NCBI GenBank assembly: GCA_900314995.1
Contig: OMXK01000002.1
Location: 55,087-119,086, forward strand
Source: an uncultured Prevotella sp.
GTDB lineage: Bacteria; Bacteroidota; Bacteroidia; Bacteroidales; Bacteroidaceae
DNA length: 64,000 bases
Direction: 5' to 3'
Shown: positions 27,362-35,768 of the stretch, in pieces
Position numbering within the stretch: position 1 is the stretch's first letter
How the letters are laid out: each line of letters opens with the position of its first letter
Program-made: the position numbers and the translations under genes
The notes under the pieces: generated by a model
Told to the model about the DNA's origin: nothing
What the model saw: the letters and a program-made list of their open reading frames with translations, nothing else
Database searches by the model: none

Positions 27362-28474
27362 ATGGCAATTAAACAAGAACTAGAAAAGAAGGAAAAACGT
27401 ACTTGTCTTTATGACAAGCATCTCTCACTGGGTGCCACCATGGTGACCTTCGGGGGATTCGACATGCCTTTGCTTTATCAGCAGGGAGGCATTGCTCCAG
27501 AGCATATCGCTGTGCGTGAGCATGTAGGACTGTTTGACGTCTCCCACATGGGCGAAGTGACGGTCAAAGGTCCTGATGCCGAACGTTATGTACAGTATAT
27601 CTTCACCAACGATGTTGCAGGTGCTCCCGTGGGTAAGATCTTTTATGGCATGATGTGCTATGAGAATGGCGGAACCGTCGACGATCTGCTGGTATATAAA
27701 ATGGGCGAGAACGATTTCTTCCTTGTCATCAACGCTGCTAATATAGATAAGGATTGGGCGTGGATGCAGCAGCATGCTGAGGATTTCGATATCGACCTGC
27801 AGAACCGCAGTGACTATTATGGTCAGATAGCTATACAGGGTCCCGAGTCTGAGCATATTGTTGAGACCGTACTTGGTCTGCCCTGTGCAGAGCTGACGTT
27901 CTATACCGTAAAAACGATTGGCGATGTGATTATCAGTCGCACGGGCTATACGGGTGAGGATGGTTTTGAGATCTATGCCTCTCACGATTATATCCGCGAT
28001 TGTTGGGATAAATTGATTGCTGCAGGTGTTCAGGCTTGTGGCTTGGGTTGCCGTGATACCCTCCGTTTCGAGGTAGGTCTGCCCCTTTATGGCGATGAAC
28101 TGTCAGAGGATATCACCCCCATCATGGCAGGTCTGGGTATGTTTGTGAAACTCGACAAAGCCGAGTTTGTCGGCAAGGAGGCGCTTGCTAAGCAGAAGGC
28201 AGAAGGCCCTTCAAAGAAACTCGTAGGTATCGAACTCTTCGACAAGGCCATTCCCCGTCATGGCTACACCGTATTGAATATGGAAGGTGAACCTGTTGGT
28301 GAAGTGACCACTGGTTATCACACGATCTCTACCGATAAGAGTGTCTGCATGGCGCTTGTCGATGCGTCATACGCCAAACTCGATACCGAACTTCAGATTC
28401 AGATCCGCAAGAAGGTGTTCCCAGGTAAGGTGGTCAAGAAGCAATTCTATAACAAGAGTTACAAAAAGAACTGA
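27362..28474 (+). CDS. gcvT: Glycine cleavage system T protein (aminomethyltransferase)
   Basis: Tetrahydrofolate-dependent enzyme that releases ammonia from the aminomethyl-lipoyl arm of GcvH and forms methylene-THF. 370 residues with N-terminal motifs FGGFDMPLLYQ, EHIAVREHVGLFDVSHMGEV, the catalytic-Asp region FTNDV, GYTGEDGFEIY, LGCRDTLRFEVGLPLYGDEL (folate site) and the C-terminal domain VGEVTTGYHTIS. It sits 11 nt after the lipoate ligase and 37 nt before gcvH. Confidence 0.96.
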   Translation: MAIKQELEKKEKRTCLYDKHLSLGATMVTFGGFDMPLLYQQGGIAPEHIAVREHVGLFDVSHMGEVTVKGPDAERYVQYIFTNDVAGAPVGKIFYGMMCYENGGTVDDLLVYKMGENDFFLVINAANIDKDWAWMQQHAEDFDIDLQNRSDYYGQIAIQGPESEHIVETVLGLPCAELTFYTVKTIGDVIISRTGYTGEDGFEIYASHDYIRDCWDKLIAAGVQACGLGCRDTLRFEVGLPLYGDELSEDITPIMAGLGMFVKLDKAEFVGKEALAKQKAEGPSKKLVGIELFDKAIPRHGYTVLNMEGEPVGEVTTGYHTISTDKSVCMALVDASYAKLDTELQIQIRKKVFPGKVVKKQFYNKSYKKN

Positions 28475-28511
28475 AAGATTGAATAATTGAAACAATAGAA
28501 CTATAAAGATT

Positions 28512-28892
28512 ATGGCAAAAGTAATTGAAGGACTCTACTACTCAGAGTCGCACGAATTTGTAAGAGTAGAAGGTGATTTCGGTTTTATCGGTATTACAGA
28601 TTATGCTCAGAATGCATTGGGCAACGTAGTGTATGTGGATATGCCTGAGGTTGACGATGAGGTTGAGGCAGGTGAGGAATTTGGTGCTGTGGAAAGCGTT
28701 AAAGCTGCCAGTGATCTGTATGCACCTGTCAGCGGAACAGTAGTCGAGGTGAACGAGGCGCTTGAGGATCAGCCCGAACTCATCAATCAGGATGCTTTTG
28801 AGAATTGGATTATCAAAGTAGAACTCAGCGACAAGACAGAGCTCGACGCCCTCATGGATGCCAAAGCCTACGAAGCTTTCTGTGCGAAATAA
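28512..28892 (+). CDS. gcvH: Glycine cleavage system H protein (lipoyl carrier)
   Basis: Small 126-residue carrier that shuttles the aminomethyl group between P, T and L proteins. The lipoylation motif ESVKAASDLYAPVSG places the modified lysine at K64. Other landmarks are YYSESHEFVRVEGDFGFIGITDYAQNALGNVVYVDMPE and the C-terminal ENWIIKVEL. The gap to gcvPA is 9 nt. Its likely lipoylating enzyme is encoded at the start of the same operon. Confidence 0.97.
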   Translation: MAKVIEGLYYSESHEFVRVEGDFGFIGITDYAQNALGNVVYVDMPEVDDEVEAGEEFGAVESVKAASDLYAPVSGTVVEVNEALEDQPELINQDAFENWIIKVELSDKTELDALMDAKAYEAFCAK

Positions 28893-28901
28893 TTATTAGG
28901 C

Positions 28902-30218
28902 ATGGATTACAAGTATTTTCCGCATACGGAGGATGATCTTCAGGTGATGCTGGAGAAGGCGGGGGTGAAGGACCTCGATGGCCTTTACGCTCAGATTCCT
29001 GATGACATCCGCTTCAAGGGCGATTATAATTTGCCTTCGGAGATGAGTGAGATGGAGGTGCGCGATACCTTTGATAAACTGGGATCGCAAAACCGCCAAC
29101 TCACCTGTTTTGCCGGCTTTGGTGTCTACGACCATTATATGCCCTCGGTTATCCCCAGTCTGCTGCAGCGTTCAGAGTTCCTGACCTCTTATACGCCGTA
29201 TCAGGCAGAGATCTCTCAAGGTACCCTTCATTATATCTTCGAGTATCAGAGCATGATGGCCGAACTCACGGGTATGGACATCTCCAATGCCTCGATGTAC
29301 GACGGTACCACCGCATGTGCTGAGGCTATGATGATGGCTGTGGCTGCTGGTAAGAAACAGAACAAGGTTCTGGTGTCTGCAAGCCTGAATCCCAGAACAC
29401 GCAAGGTACTCGATACTTATGCCCTTCACCATGGTATCGAACTCGGCACCATAGCCCTCAAGGATGGTGTTACCGATCTTGATGACCTCAAGAAACTGCT
29501 CGCTGAGGGAGGCGTGGCAGGTGTTATTGTGCAGCAGCCAAATGTATATGGTATTGTAGAAGATTTCACTGGTTTCGCTGAGGCTTGTCACGAGCAGAAA
29601 GCCCTCTTTGTCATGGATAGTGTGGCTGCAGATCTCGCTGTGCTGAAGACACCTGGCGAGTGGGGCGCTGATATCGCTGTTGGCGATGGCCAGAGTCTTG
29701 GCATCCCCATGCAGTTTGGCGGGCCTTACGTGGGTTATATGTGCTGCACCGAGAAGCTTATCCGCAAGATGCCGGGCCGTATCGTTGGTATGACGAAAGA
29801 TAATCGCGATCAGCGTGCCTTCGTGCTCACCCTCCAGGCTCGCGAACAGCATATCCGTCGCCAGAAGGCTACCTCTAATATCTGTAGCAACCAGTCGCTG
29901 ATGGCACTCTTCGTCACCATCTATCTCTCGCTGATGGGTAAGCAGGGCATGAAGGAGGCTGCACAGCTCTCATACGCTGGTGCCCACTATCTCTGCGACG
30001 AACTATTGAAGACGAATCGTTTCTCGTTGGTTTACGACAAACCTTTCTTCAATGAGCTCTACGTGAAGTACGATGGCGACGTCGATACCCTCTACCAACG
30101 CTTTATTGATGCAGGATTCCTGGGGGGCGTGAAGTTCGACAATGGTATCCTCTTTGCCGTTACAGAGAAGCGTACCAAGGAAGAAATTGATAACCTCGTA
30201 AAGATTGCTGCCTTATGA
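28902..30218 (+). CDS. gcvPA: Glycine decarboxylase subunit 1 (P protein, N-terminal half)
   Basis: 438-residue alpha chain of a split P protein. Motifs include FPHTEDDLQVMLEKAG at the start, FAGFGVYDHYMPSVIPSLLQRSEFLTSYTPYQAEISQGTLHYIFEYQSMMAELTGMDISNASMYDG (the segment that forms much of the interface), QSLGIPMQFGGPYVGYM and FVLTLQAREQHIRRQKATSNIC. It lacks the PLP lysine, which is in gcvPB. The reading frames overlap by 4 nt (ATGA), so the two chains should be made in equal amounts. Confidence 0.96.
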   Translation: MDYKYFPHTEDDLQVMLEKAGVKDLDGLYAQIPDDIRFKGDYNLPSEMSEMEVRDTFDKLGSQNRQLTCFAGFGVYDHYMPSVIPSLLQRSEFLTSYTPYQAEISQGTLHYIFEYQSMMAELTGMDISNASMYDGTTACAEAMMMAVAAGKKQNKVLVSASLNPRTRKVLDTYALHHGIELGTIALKDGVTDLDDLKKLLAEGGVAGVIVQQPNVYGIVEDFTGFAEACHEQKALFVMDSVAADLAVLKTPGEWGADIAVGDGQSLGIPMQFGGPYVGYMCCTEKLIRKMPGRIVGMTKDNRDQRAFVLTLQAREQHIRRQKATSNICSNQSLMALFVTIYLSLMGKQGMKEAAQLSYAGAHYLCDELLKTNRFSLVYDKPFFNELYVKYDGDVDTLYQRFIDAGFLGGVKFDNGILFAVTEKRTKEEIDNLVKIAAL

Positions 30219-31627
30219 ATAATCGACTATACGGAAATCTGATCTTTGAACTCTCCAAGGAGGGTCGCAAAGGCTACAGTCTGCCCAAGAACCATTTTGG
30301 CAGTTATGAGATACCAGCTTCTATGCAGCGTTCCGAGGAGGCAGCACTCCCTGAGTGTGATGAACTCACGGTGGTGCGCCACTATACGAATCTCTCGAAT
30401 AATAACTTTGGTGTCGATACAGGCTTCTATCCGTTGGGCTCTTGCACCATGAAGTACAATCCCAAGATCAACGAAGAGATGGCTGCGCAGCCTCAGTTCC
30501 AGAATCTGCACCCTGAGCAGCCTGCCGAGACGGTAAAAGGAGCAAAGGCTTTGGTGTCGCTTTTGGAACGTTCGCTCTGTGCACTTACAGGTCTGGCTCA
30601 CTTCACCTTTAAACCCTATGCCGGTGCTCATGGTGAGTTGACGGGACTGATGATTATCGACAATTATCATCGCCAGCGTGGCGACATGCAGCGCAAGAAG
30701 GTCATTGTACCTGATAGCGCCCATGGCACTAACCCTGCCTCTGCTGCTGTCTGTGGTCTGGAGATTATCGAGGTGAAATCACAGGCAAATGGTCAGGTGG
30801 ATGTTGAGGATCTGCAACGCATTGTTGCTGACCAGGGTGCCGAGATTGCCGCCATGATGATGACCAATCCCAATACCCTTGGTCTCTTCGAAACCTGTAT
30901 CCCCGAGATTGCCAGACTCATCCACGACTGCGGCGGCTTGATGTATTATGATGGTGCTAACCTGAATCCCATGCTGGGTGCCTGTCGCCCTGGTGATATG
31001 GGCTTCGACGTGATGCACATCAACCTCCACAAGACTTTCTCTACCCCTCATGGCGGTGGCGGTCCTGGCAGTGGTCCGGTAGGTGTTCGTGAGGGCTTGC
31101 AGGATTGCTTCCCCTTCGTATCGCCCTTTCATGGCAACTTCGCCGTGATGATGCGTGCCTATGCTTACATCCTCTCGTTGGGTCGTGAACATGTCAAGGA
31201 GGTAGGTCCGCTGGCCACGCTCAATGCCAATTACATCAAGGAGAGCCTGAAGGATGTCTACGAACTGCCTATCGACGGCCTTTGCTGCCATGAGTTCGTG
31301 TTCGACGGTCTGAAGGATAAGTCTACGGGTGTCACCACGATGGACGTAGCCAAGCGCCTGCTCGATTACGGCTATCATGCACCTACGATTTACTTCCCGT
31401 TGCTCTTCCATGAGAGTCTGATGATTGAGCCTACCGAGAATGAATCGAAGGAGACGCTTGATGGCTTTATCGCCGTGATGCGCCAGATAGCCGAGGAGGC
31501 GAAGACAGATCCCGAACTGGTGAAGTCTGCTCCTCACGATACGCCTATTGGTCGCGTAGACGATGTCCTTGCCGCCAAGCATCCTATAGTAACATATAGA
31601 CAGATGGTAAGTGAAAATCTAAAATAA
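30215..31627 (+). CDS. gcvPB: Glycine decarboxylase subunit 2 (P protein, PLP-binding half)
   Basis: 470-residue beta chain; binds PLP and decarboxylates glycine onto GcvH lipoate. The PLP lysine is K273 in HINLHKTFSTPHGGGGPGSGPVGV. Also present are YPLGSCTMKYNPKINE, PYAGAHGELTGLMII, HGTNPASAAVCG and the C-terminal PTENESKETLD. It overlaps gcvPA by 4 nt and precedes lpdA by 6 nt, within a complete lplA-gcvT-gcvH-gcvPA-gcvPB-lpdA operon. Confidence 0.96.
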   Translation: MNNRLYGNLIFELSKEGRKGYSLPKNHFGSYEIPASMQRSEEAALPECDELTVVRHYTNLSNNNFGVDTGFYPLGSCTMKYNPKINEEMAAQPQFQNLHPEQPAETVKGAKALVSLLERSLCALTGLAHFTFKPYAGAHGELTGLMIIDNYHRQRGDMQRKKVIVPDSAHGTNPASAAVCGLEIIEVKSQANGQVDVEDLQRIVADQGAEIAAMMMTNPNTLGLFETCIPEIARLIHDCGGLMYYDGANLNPMLGACRPGDMGFDVMHINLHKTFSTPHGGGGPGSGPVGVREGLQDCFPFVSPFHGNFAVMMRAYAYILSLGREHVKEVGPLATLNANYIKESLKDVYELPIDGLCCHEFVFDGLKDKSTGVTTMDVAKRLLDYGYHAPTIYFPLLFHESLMIEPTENESKETLDGFIAVMRQIAEEAKTDPELVKSAPHDTPIGRVDDVLAAKHPIVTYRQMVSENLK

Positions 31628-31633
31628 GTTCTT

Positions 31634-32908
31634 ATGCCAAAAGAAGCAGATCTGATTATCATCGGCGCGGGCCCAGGCGGTTACCGCGCCGCTGAATACG
31701 CTGCCAAGCAGGGTTTGAAGGTGATAATCTTCGAGGACGCTGAGGTGGGAGGCACTTGTCTGAATGTAGGTTGTATTCCTACGAAGACCTATGTTCATGC
31801 CAAGTCTTTCGATGAGGCTCGTGAGCGTATGGCTGCAGTCGTAACGCAGTTGCGGGCTGGGGTAGAGGGAATCCTCTCGCATCCCAACATCACGTTGGTG
31901 CGTGAAAAGGGAGCATTTGCTGATGCGCATACGGTGAACGACTACACCGCCCCTAGCATCATCATCGCCACAGGCTCCGAAACCAAATGGCTCCCCATTG
32001 AGGGCGTCAAGACCGATCCCCGTGTGGTCGATTCTACGGGCTTGCTTCGCCTCGATGCCCTTCCCAAGCGTCTCGCCATTATCGGTGCAGGGGTAATCGG
32101 CATGGAGTTTGCTTCGGTGTTCAACCGTTTCGGTTCGGAGGTTACTGTCATCGAGTATCTGAAGGAATGTCTGCCTGCATTGGATAGTGATATCGCCAAG
32201 CGTCTCCGCAAATATCTGGAGAAACGCGGCATCACCTTCAGCATGAAGACTGCAGTAGAGAACCTTGCAGATATCGATGCCGACGTGATCCTGATGGCTA
32301 CAGGCCGCAAACCCCGCACTGAAGGTCTTGGCCTTGAACAAATGGGAATTACCCTCGCCCCCAACGGTGCCATCCCCGTTGATGATGATTCTAGAGTCAT
32401 ATCTTCCCTCCCTTTGGAAAAGCCAAGGGAAGGCGAGCAACGCTCTGAAATGGGGATGTATGCCATCGGTGACGTCAATGGCCGTCAGATGCTTGCCCAT
32501 GCTGCCGAGATGCAGGCCGTGCGTGCTGTCAACCATATCCTAGGCAAGCACGATCATATCCGCTTCGACATCATGCCGGCAGCTATCTTTACTGAGCCCG
32601 AGGCTGCCTGCGTCGGTCCTACCGAGGACCAGCTCAAGGCTGCGGGTATCCCCTACATTGTGAAGAAGTCGTTCTGGCGCGCCAATGGCAAGGCTCTCGC
32701 CATGGGTGAGAGCGAGGGAATGCTGAAGCTCTTCGCTTCGCCCGATGGACTGATTCTCGGCTGTCACGCTTACGGTGCCCATGCGGCAGATATCATTCAG
32801 GAGGTGAGTGTGCTGATGTGCAAGCATACCACGATGGCAGAACTTGCCGACATGGTTCACATCCATCCGACACTCTCTGAGATTCTCAAGGCGGCTACGG
32901 AGAATTAA
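31634..32908 (+). CDS. lpdA: Dihydrolipoyl dehydrogenase (L protein), compact form
   Basis: FAD enzyme that reoxidises dihydrolipoyl-GcvH with NAD+. FAD motif IIIGAGPGGYRAAEYA (residues 8-23), redox pair C42/C47 in GGTCLNVGCIPTK, NAD motif IIGAGVIGMEFASVFNRFGSEVTVIE, second FAD motif MYAIGDVNGRQMLAHAA, and the catalytic HIHPTLSE near the end. At 424 residues it is shorter than the usual 450-475; segments after KTYVHAKS and after KRGITF are reduced. An insertion near residues 254-272 (ISSLPLEKPREGEQRSEMG) is encoded by an imperfect palindrome not expected in this enzyme. Its stop codon overlaps that of the convergent phosphatase gene. Confidence 0.94.
   Translation: MPKEADLIIIGAGPGGYRAAEYAAKQGLKVIIFEDAEVGGTCLNVGCIPTKTYVHAKSFDEARERMAAVVTQLRAGVEGILSHPNITLVREKGAFADAHTVNDYTAPSIIIATGSETKWLPIEGVKTDPRVVDSTGLLRLDALPKRLAIIGAGVIGMEFASVFNRFGSEVTVIEYLKECLPALDSDIAKRLRKYLEKRGITFSMKTAVENLADIDADVILMATGRKPRTEGLGLEQMGITLAPNGAIPVDDDSRVISSLPLEKPREGEQRSEMGMYAIGDVNGRQMLAHAAEMQAVRAVNHILGKHDHIRFDIMPAAIFTEPEAACVGPTEDQLKAAGIPYIVKKSFWRANGKALAMGESEGMLKLFASPDGLILGCHAYGAHAADIIQEVSVLMCKHTTMAELADMVHIHPTLSEILKAATEN
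32403..32437. repeat. Imperfect palindrome inside lpdA
   Basis: CTTCCCTCCCTTTGG (32403-32417) and CCAAGGGAAGGCGAG (32423-32437) form an imperfect hairpin with loop AAAAG, with one bulge and two to three mismatches. It encodes an extra in-frame loop in lipoamide dehydrogenase and looks like an inserted intergenic-type palindrome. Confidence 0.5.
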
Positions 32909-34971
32909 CTGATTCTGATACACATCATCGTCAGGTCATCGTTGGGTTCTGCACCATTACGGTGCTGCTCAACGGCGGCCTGAAGTGTTTCTATCACCTG
33001 CTTGGCGGAGTCGAAGTGGGTATGCCTGAGGATATCCAACAGCCGGTCATCGCCAAACTGGTTCTGCTCCGTATCTTCGGCTTCGTTAAGTCCGTCGGTA
33101 TAGATGAAGAGGGGACGCTTCCTGACGCTCTCAAGTTCTTCACCCTGATATTCGAGTCCGGGCCAGAGGCCGATGGGGGCATTGGGCAGTACTTCGAGGA
33201 AATCACCATGATGCTCACCTCCGCCGATGATGGGGGGATTATGTCCGGCATTGCAGTAATGAAGGTTACCTGTTTTCAGATTCAAGAGTCCGAGGAAGAA
33301 TGTCACGAACATGCCGCTCTGATTGTCTTCGCCCGATAGGGCATCGTTCATGCGGGTACAGATCTCTGCCGGCATCATGCCCTGAGTGGCCAGTGTGCGG
33401 AACAGTCGGGTGGCTTGTGCCATGAACAGTGAGGCGGGTACACCCTTGCCCGATACGTCGCCCAGCGCGAAATAGAGATTGTCGCCTATTAGCAGATAAC
33501 CGTAAAGATCGCCTCCCACCTCTTTGGCGGGCGACATCGAGGCATGCATATCCAGACCTTCATGGGTGGGGAATATGTTGGGCACCATCGACATCTGGAT
33601 ATCTCTGGCGATGCGTAGTTCACTCTCGATGCGCTCCTTGGCAGCCGTCGTCTCTTCCAACTTGTCGTAGGCATGTTGCAGCTTCGTATGCGCCACCTCC
33701 AGACGGTGCGTTGACTCACGCTTGTGGAGCGTATAGGTAATGAAGAATGCCATGACGAGCACAAGGGCGACGCCAGTGTATATGAGTCGCTGCTGGGTGA
33801 GGCTCTCTTTCTGTTGGGCTATCTCGGCTTCTTTCTGCTGGGTGTCGTACATCGTGGCCAGCTCTGCGGCATCGTTCTGTTTGGCAGCATAGATGGCACT
33901 GTCGAGGGCATTGCTGATTTGTTTGCCAACGGCAATGGCTGAATCCTTACGGTTTGCACCAACGTTGGCGCGGTATTTGGGCAGCAGATAATGTTGGATG
34001 TTGTCGAGTGTGAGGGTGATGTCGTTCTTCTTGAGCAGACGGTCCAGGTCGCGGAAGTTGTCTGCGGCTTCATTGTAACGATTGGCTGCCACTAGGTATT
34101 TGTTCGCATAAAGACGTCCTTCCCCCGATCTGCCGTAATAAGTCTTTGCCGCTGCATTATAGGCTTTGGCGGCTTCCCGTGTCTGCCCTGTGTGCTGCAG
34201 GGCGATGGCGCGCAGCAGATCTATCTTCGCCTGGGCACTCTCCACGACTTTCTTTTCTGCGACGGGCAGTTGTTCGTAGTCTCTGAGCAGTTCCTCTGCA
34301 TGATCAATCCAGGGGGACATCTCTTCGTAGTGGCCCACTGACAGGTATTCATCGACGATGCTGCACACACCGTCGTAGGCAAGTTGGCCCTTGCGGCCTG
34401 TGGGGTCTGAGACTGCCAGTCCCCTGAATAGCTTGTAGGCATCGGCGAAGTTCTGGGCAGCGAGTGCCGTTCTGCCGAGGTTCAACTGACAGCAGCCTAC
34501 GGTATTCGTGAGGGTGGCAAAGTCGGTCTCGGAGCCGCTGCCGTTTCCGCGCATCGTTTCCAGCGCGTCCATTGCCACTTGCAGCGCTCCTTCGTAGTCG
34601 CCTTTCTTCAACAACATCTGGGCTAGACGACGGGCTGACTTGTTGTAGTTCAGGGCATCGTTCTCGCTCTTGATCTGGCCTGCAACGGCTTTCTTATAGT
34701 AGAACTCTGACGTGCGGTGGAGACCTTCGTAGTAGTAGGCCACGCCGCGCCACCTGTTGGCGTTGATTTCAGACAGGTCTCCTGCATGCTCCAGACTGTC
34801 TGCCAATGCCAGGATACGCTCGTAGTTACGCGTCTCACCAGCGGCATACAAGATGCTGTCGGCCTTACTGGCGCGTATCTTTGCCCGCCGCTCTCCACTG
34901 CACGACAGCATCGTCAGGATGAAAAGCATCGCTGCGGTGATGACTATGAATATCGATCTGCCTCGTCTCAT
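32905..34971 (-). CDS. TPR-containing lipoprotein PP2C/SpoIIE-type phosphatase (RsbU-like paralogue)
   Basis: 688 residues, same plan as the gene at 1129: N-terminal export signal, TPR-like helices to about 370, membrane span near 397-414 (YTGVALVLVMAFFITYTL), coiled coil, and a C-terminal SpoIIE domain with all acidic motifs (GGDLYGYLL, GDVSGKGVPASLFMAQATRLFRTLA, NAGHNPP, YTDGLNEAED, DDLTMMCI). The catalytic half is nearly the same as in the paralogue, while the sensor half has diverged. A lipobox-like LSCS near residue 24 suggests the N-terminus could be lipidated, which would tether both ends. No STAS gene is beside it. It starts 9 nt after purN and is presumably co-transcribed with it. 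Confidence 0.88.
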   Translation of the reverse strand: MRRGRSIFIVITAAMLFILTMLSCSGERRAKIRASKADSILYAAGETRNYERILALADSLEHAGDLSEINANRWRGVAYYYEGLHRTSEFYYKKAVAGQIKSENDALNYNKSARRLAQMLLKKGDYEGALQVAMDALETMRGNGSGSETDFATLTNTVGCCQLNLGRTALAAQNFADAYKLFRGLAVSDPTGRKGQLAYDGVCSIVDEYLSVGHYEEMSPWIDHAEELLRDYEQLPVAEKKVVESAQAKIDLLRAIALQHTGQTREAAKAYNAAAKTYYGRSGEGRLYANKYLVAANRYNEAADNFRDLDRLLKKNDITLTLDNIQHYLLPKYRANVGANRKDSAIAVGKQISNALDSAIYAAKQNDAAELATMYDTQQKEAEIAQQKESLTQQRLIYTGVALVLVMAFFITYTLHKRESTHRLEVAHTKLQHAYDKLEETTAAKERIESELRIARDIQMSMVPNIFPTHEGLDMHASMSPAKEVGGDLYGYLLIGDNLYFALGDVSGKGVPASLFMAQATRLFRTLATQGMMPAEICTRMNDALSGEDNQSGMFVTFFLGLLNLKTGNLHYCNAGHNPPIIGGGEHHGDFLEVLPNAPIGLWPGLEYQGEELESVRKRPLFIYTDGLNEAEDTEQNQFGDDRLLDILRHTHFDSAKQVIETLQAAVEQHRNGAEPNDDLTMMCIRIS

Positions 34972-34980
34972 ATCATGATA

Positions 34981-35559
34981 CTATTGTATAGACCGAATAA
35001 CCTCTTCCACGACCTTCGGGAAATGCTGCATCTCCAGTTGGTGTTCCTTCTCGGCGATATCGTCGACGGTGTCCTCGGGTGAGAGCGCCACACGGAACTG
35101 GGCGATGATCTCGCCGGCATCGCAGACGGGTGTCACCCAATGGACGGTCATCCCCGTTTCCGTCTCTCCGGCAGCCTTCACGGCCTCATGCACATGATGA
35201 CCCCACATCCCCTTGCCGCCGTACTTCGGCAACAGGGCAGGGTGGATGTTGATGATCTTATGCGGGAAGGCATCAATCAGGAAATTGGGAATCAGCGGCA
35301 GCCAGCCTGCCAGCACGATGAAGCCGATGTCGTACTTCTCCAGCAGCGGCATCATCACCTCCGGGTCGTTCAGTTCTGCCTTGGGCATCACAGCCGTAGG
35401 CACACCCAGGCGCTCTGCCCTGACGAGGGCGTATGCATCAGGCTTGTTGCTCACCACGAGTGCCGTGTTCACCAGCTCCGAGCCCTTGAAGTACTTGATC
35501 AGGTTTTCGCAGTTCGTACCGCTGCCTGATACGAATATCGCTATGTTGATTCTTGCCAT
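34981..35559 (-). CDS. purN: Phosphoribosylglycinamide formyltransferase
   Basis: Third step of purine synthesis: transfers formyl from 10-formyl-THF to GAR. 192 residues from the ATG at 35559 (MARINIAIFVSGSGTN); an upstream in-frame extension to 35607 crosses the promoter element at 35577-35584 and is unlikely. Motifs: GSGTNCENLI for phosphate binding, VLAGWLPLIP, the catalytic NIHPALLPKYGGKGMWGHHVHEAV with Asn and His, and the loop aspartate in VCDAGEIIAQ. The glycine cleavage operon nearby supplies the one-carbon units it uses. Confidence 0.94.
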   Translation of the reverse strand: MARINIAIFVSGSGTNCENLIKYFKGSELVNTALVVSNKPDAYALVRAERLGVPTAVMPKAELNDPEVMMPLLEKYDIGFIVLAGWLPLIPNFLIDAFPHKIINIHPALLPKYGGKGMWGHHVHEAVKAAGETETGMTVHWVTPVCDAGEIIAQFRVALSPEDTVDDIAEKEHQLEMQHFPKVVEEVIRSIQ

Positions 35560-35576
35560 ATCAGTCGTTTTGGGTA

Positions 35577-35584
35577 CAAAAGTA
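35577..35584 (-). promoter_or_regulatory. -7 element TACTTTTG for purN
   Basis: TACTTTTG on the minus strand, 17 nt before the purN ATG at 35559; helps to fix that start. Confidence 0.65.
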
Positions 35585-35719
35585 CAAATAATTGTGCAAT
35601 AATCCAAATTAATGAGCGAAATAAAGGACTATCAGCTGCTATTTCTGTGCTTAAATCACAAAATGACAGTATTTACGTAATTTTTTCAGCAAAATGTCAC
35701 GTTTTTAAATAAAATGCAT

Positions 35720-35727
35720 TACTTTTG
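35720..35727 (+). promoter_or_regulatory. -7 element TACTTTTG for ddh
   Basis: TAnnTTTG match 41 nt before the ddh ATG. The 130 nt between the two divergent elements are AT-rich with no clear operator. Confidence 0.65.
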
Positions 35728-35768
35728 CTGCCTGAAAGAATGCATAGACCAACAAAAGACATATAGTT

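Noticed and set aside
32905-34971. Histidine kinase or GGDEF reading of the C-terminal domain
   Set aside because: The motifs are those of SpoIIE/PP2C phosphatases; there is no H-box or GGDEF motif.
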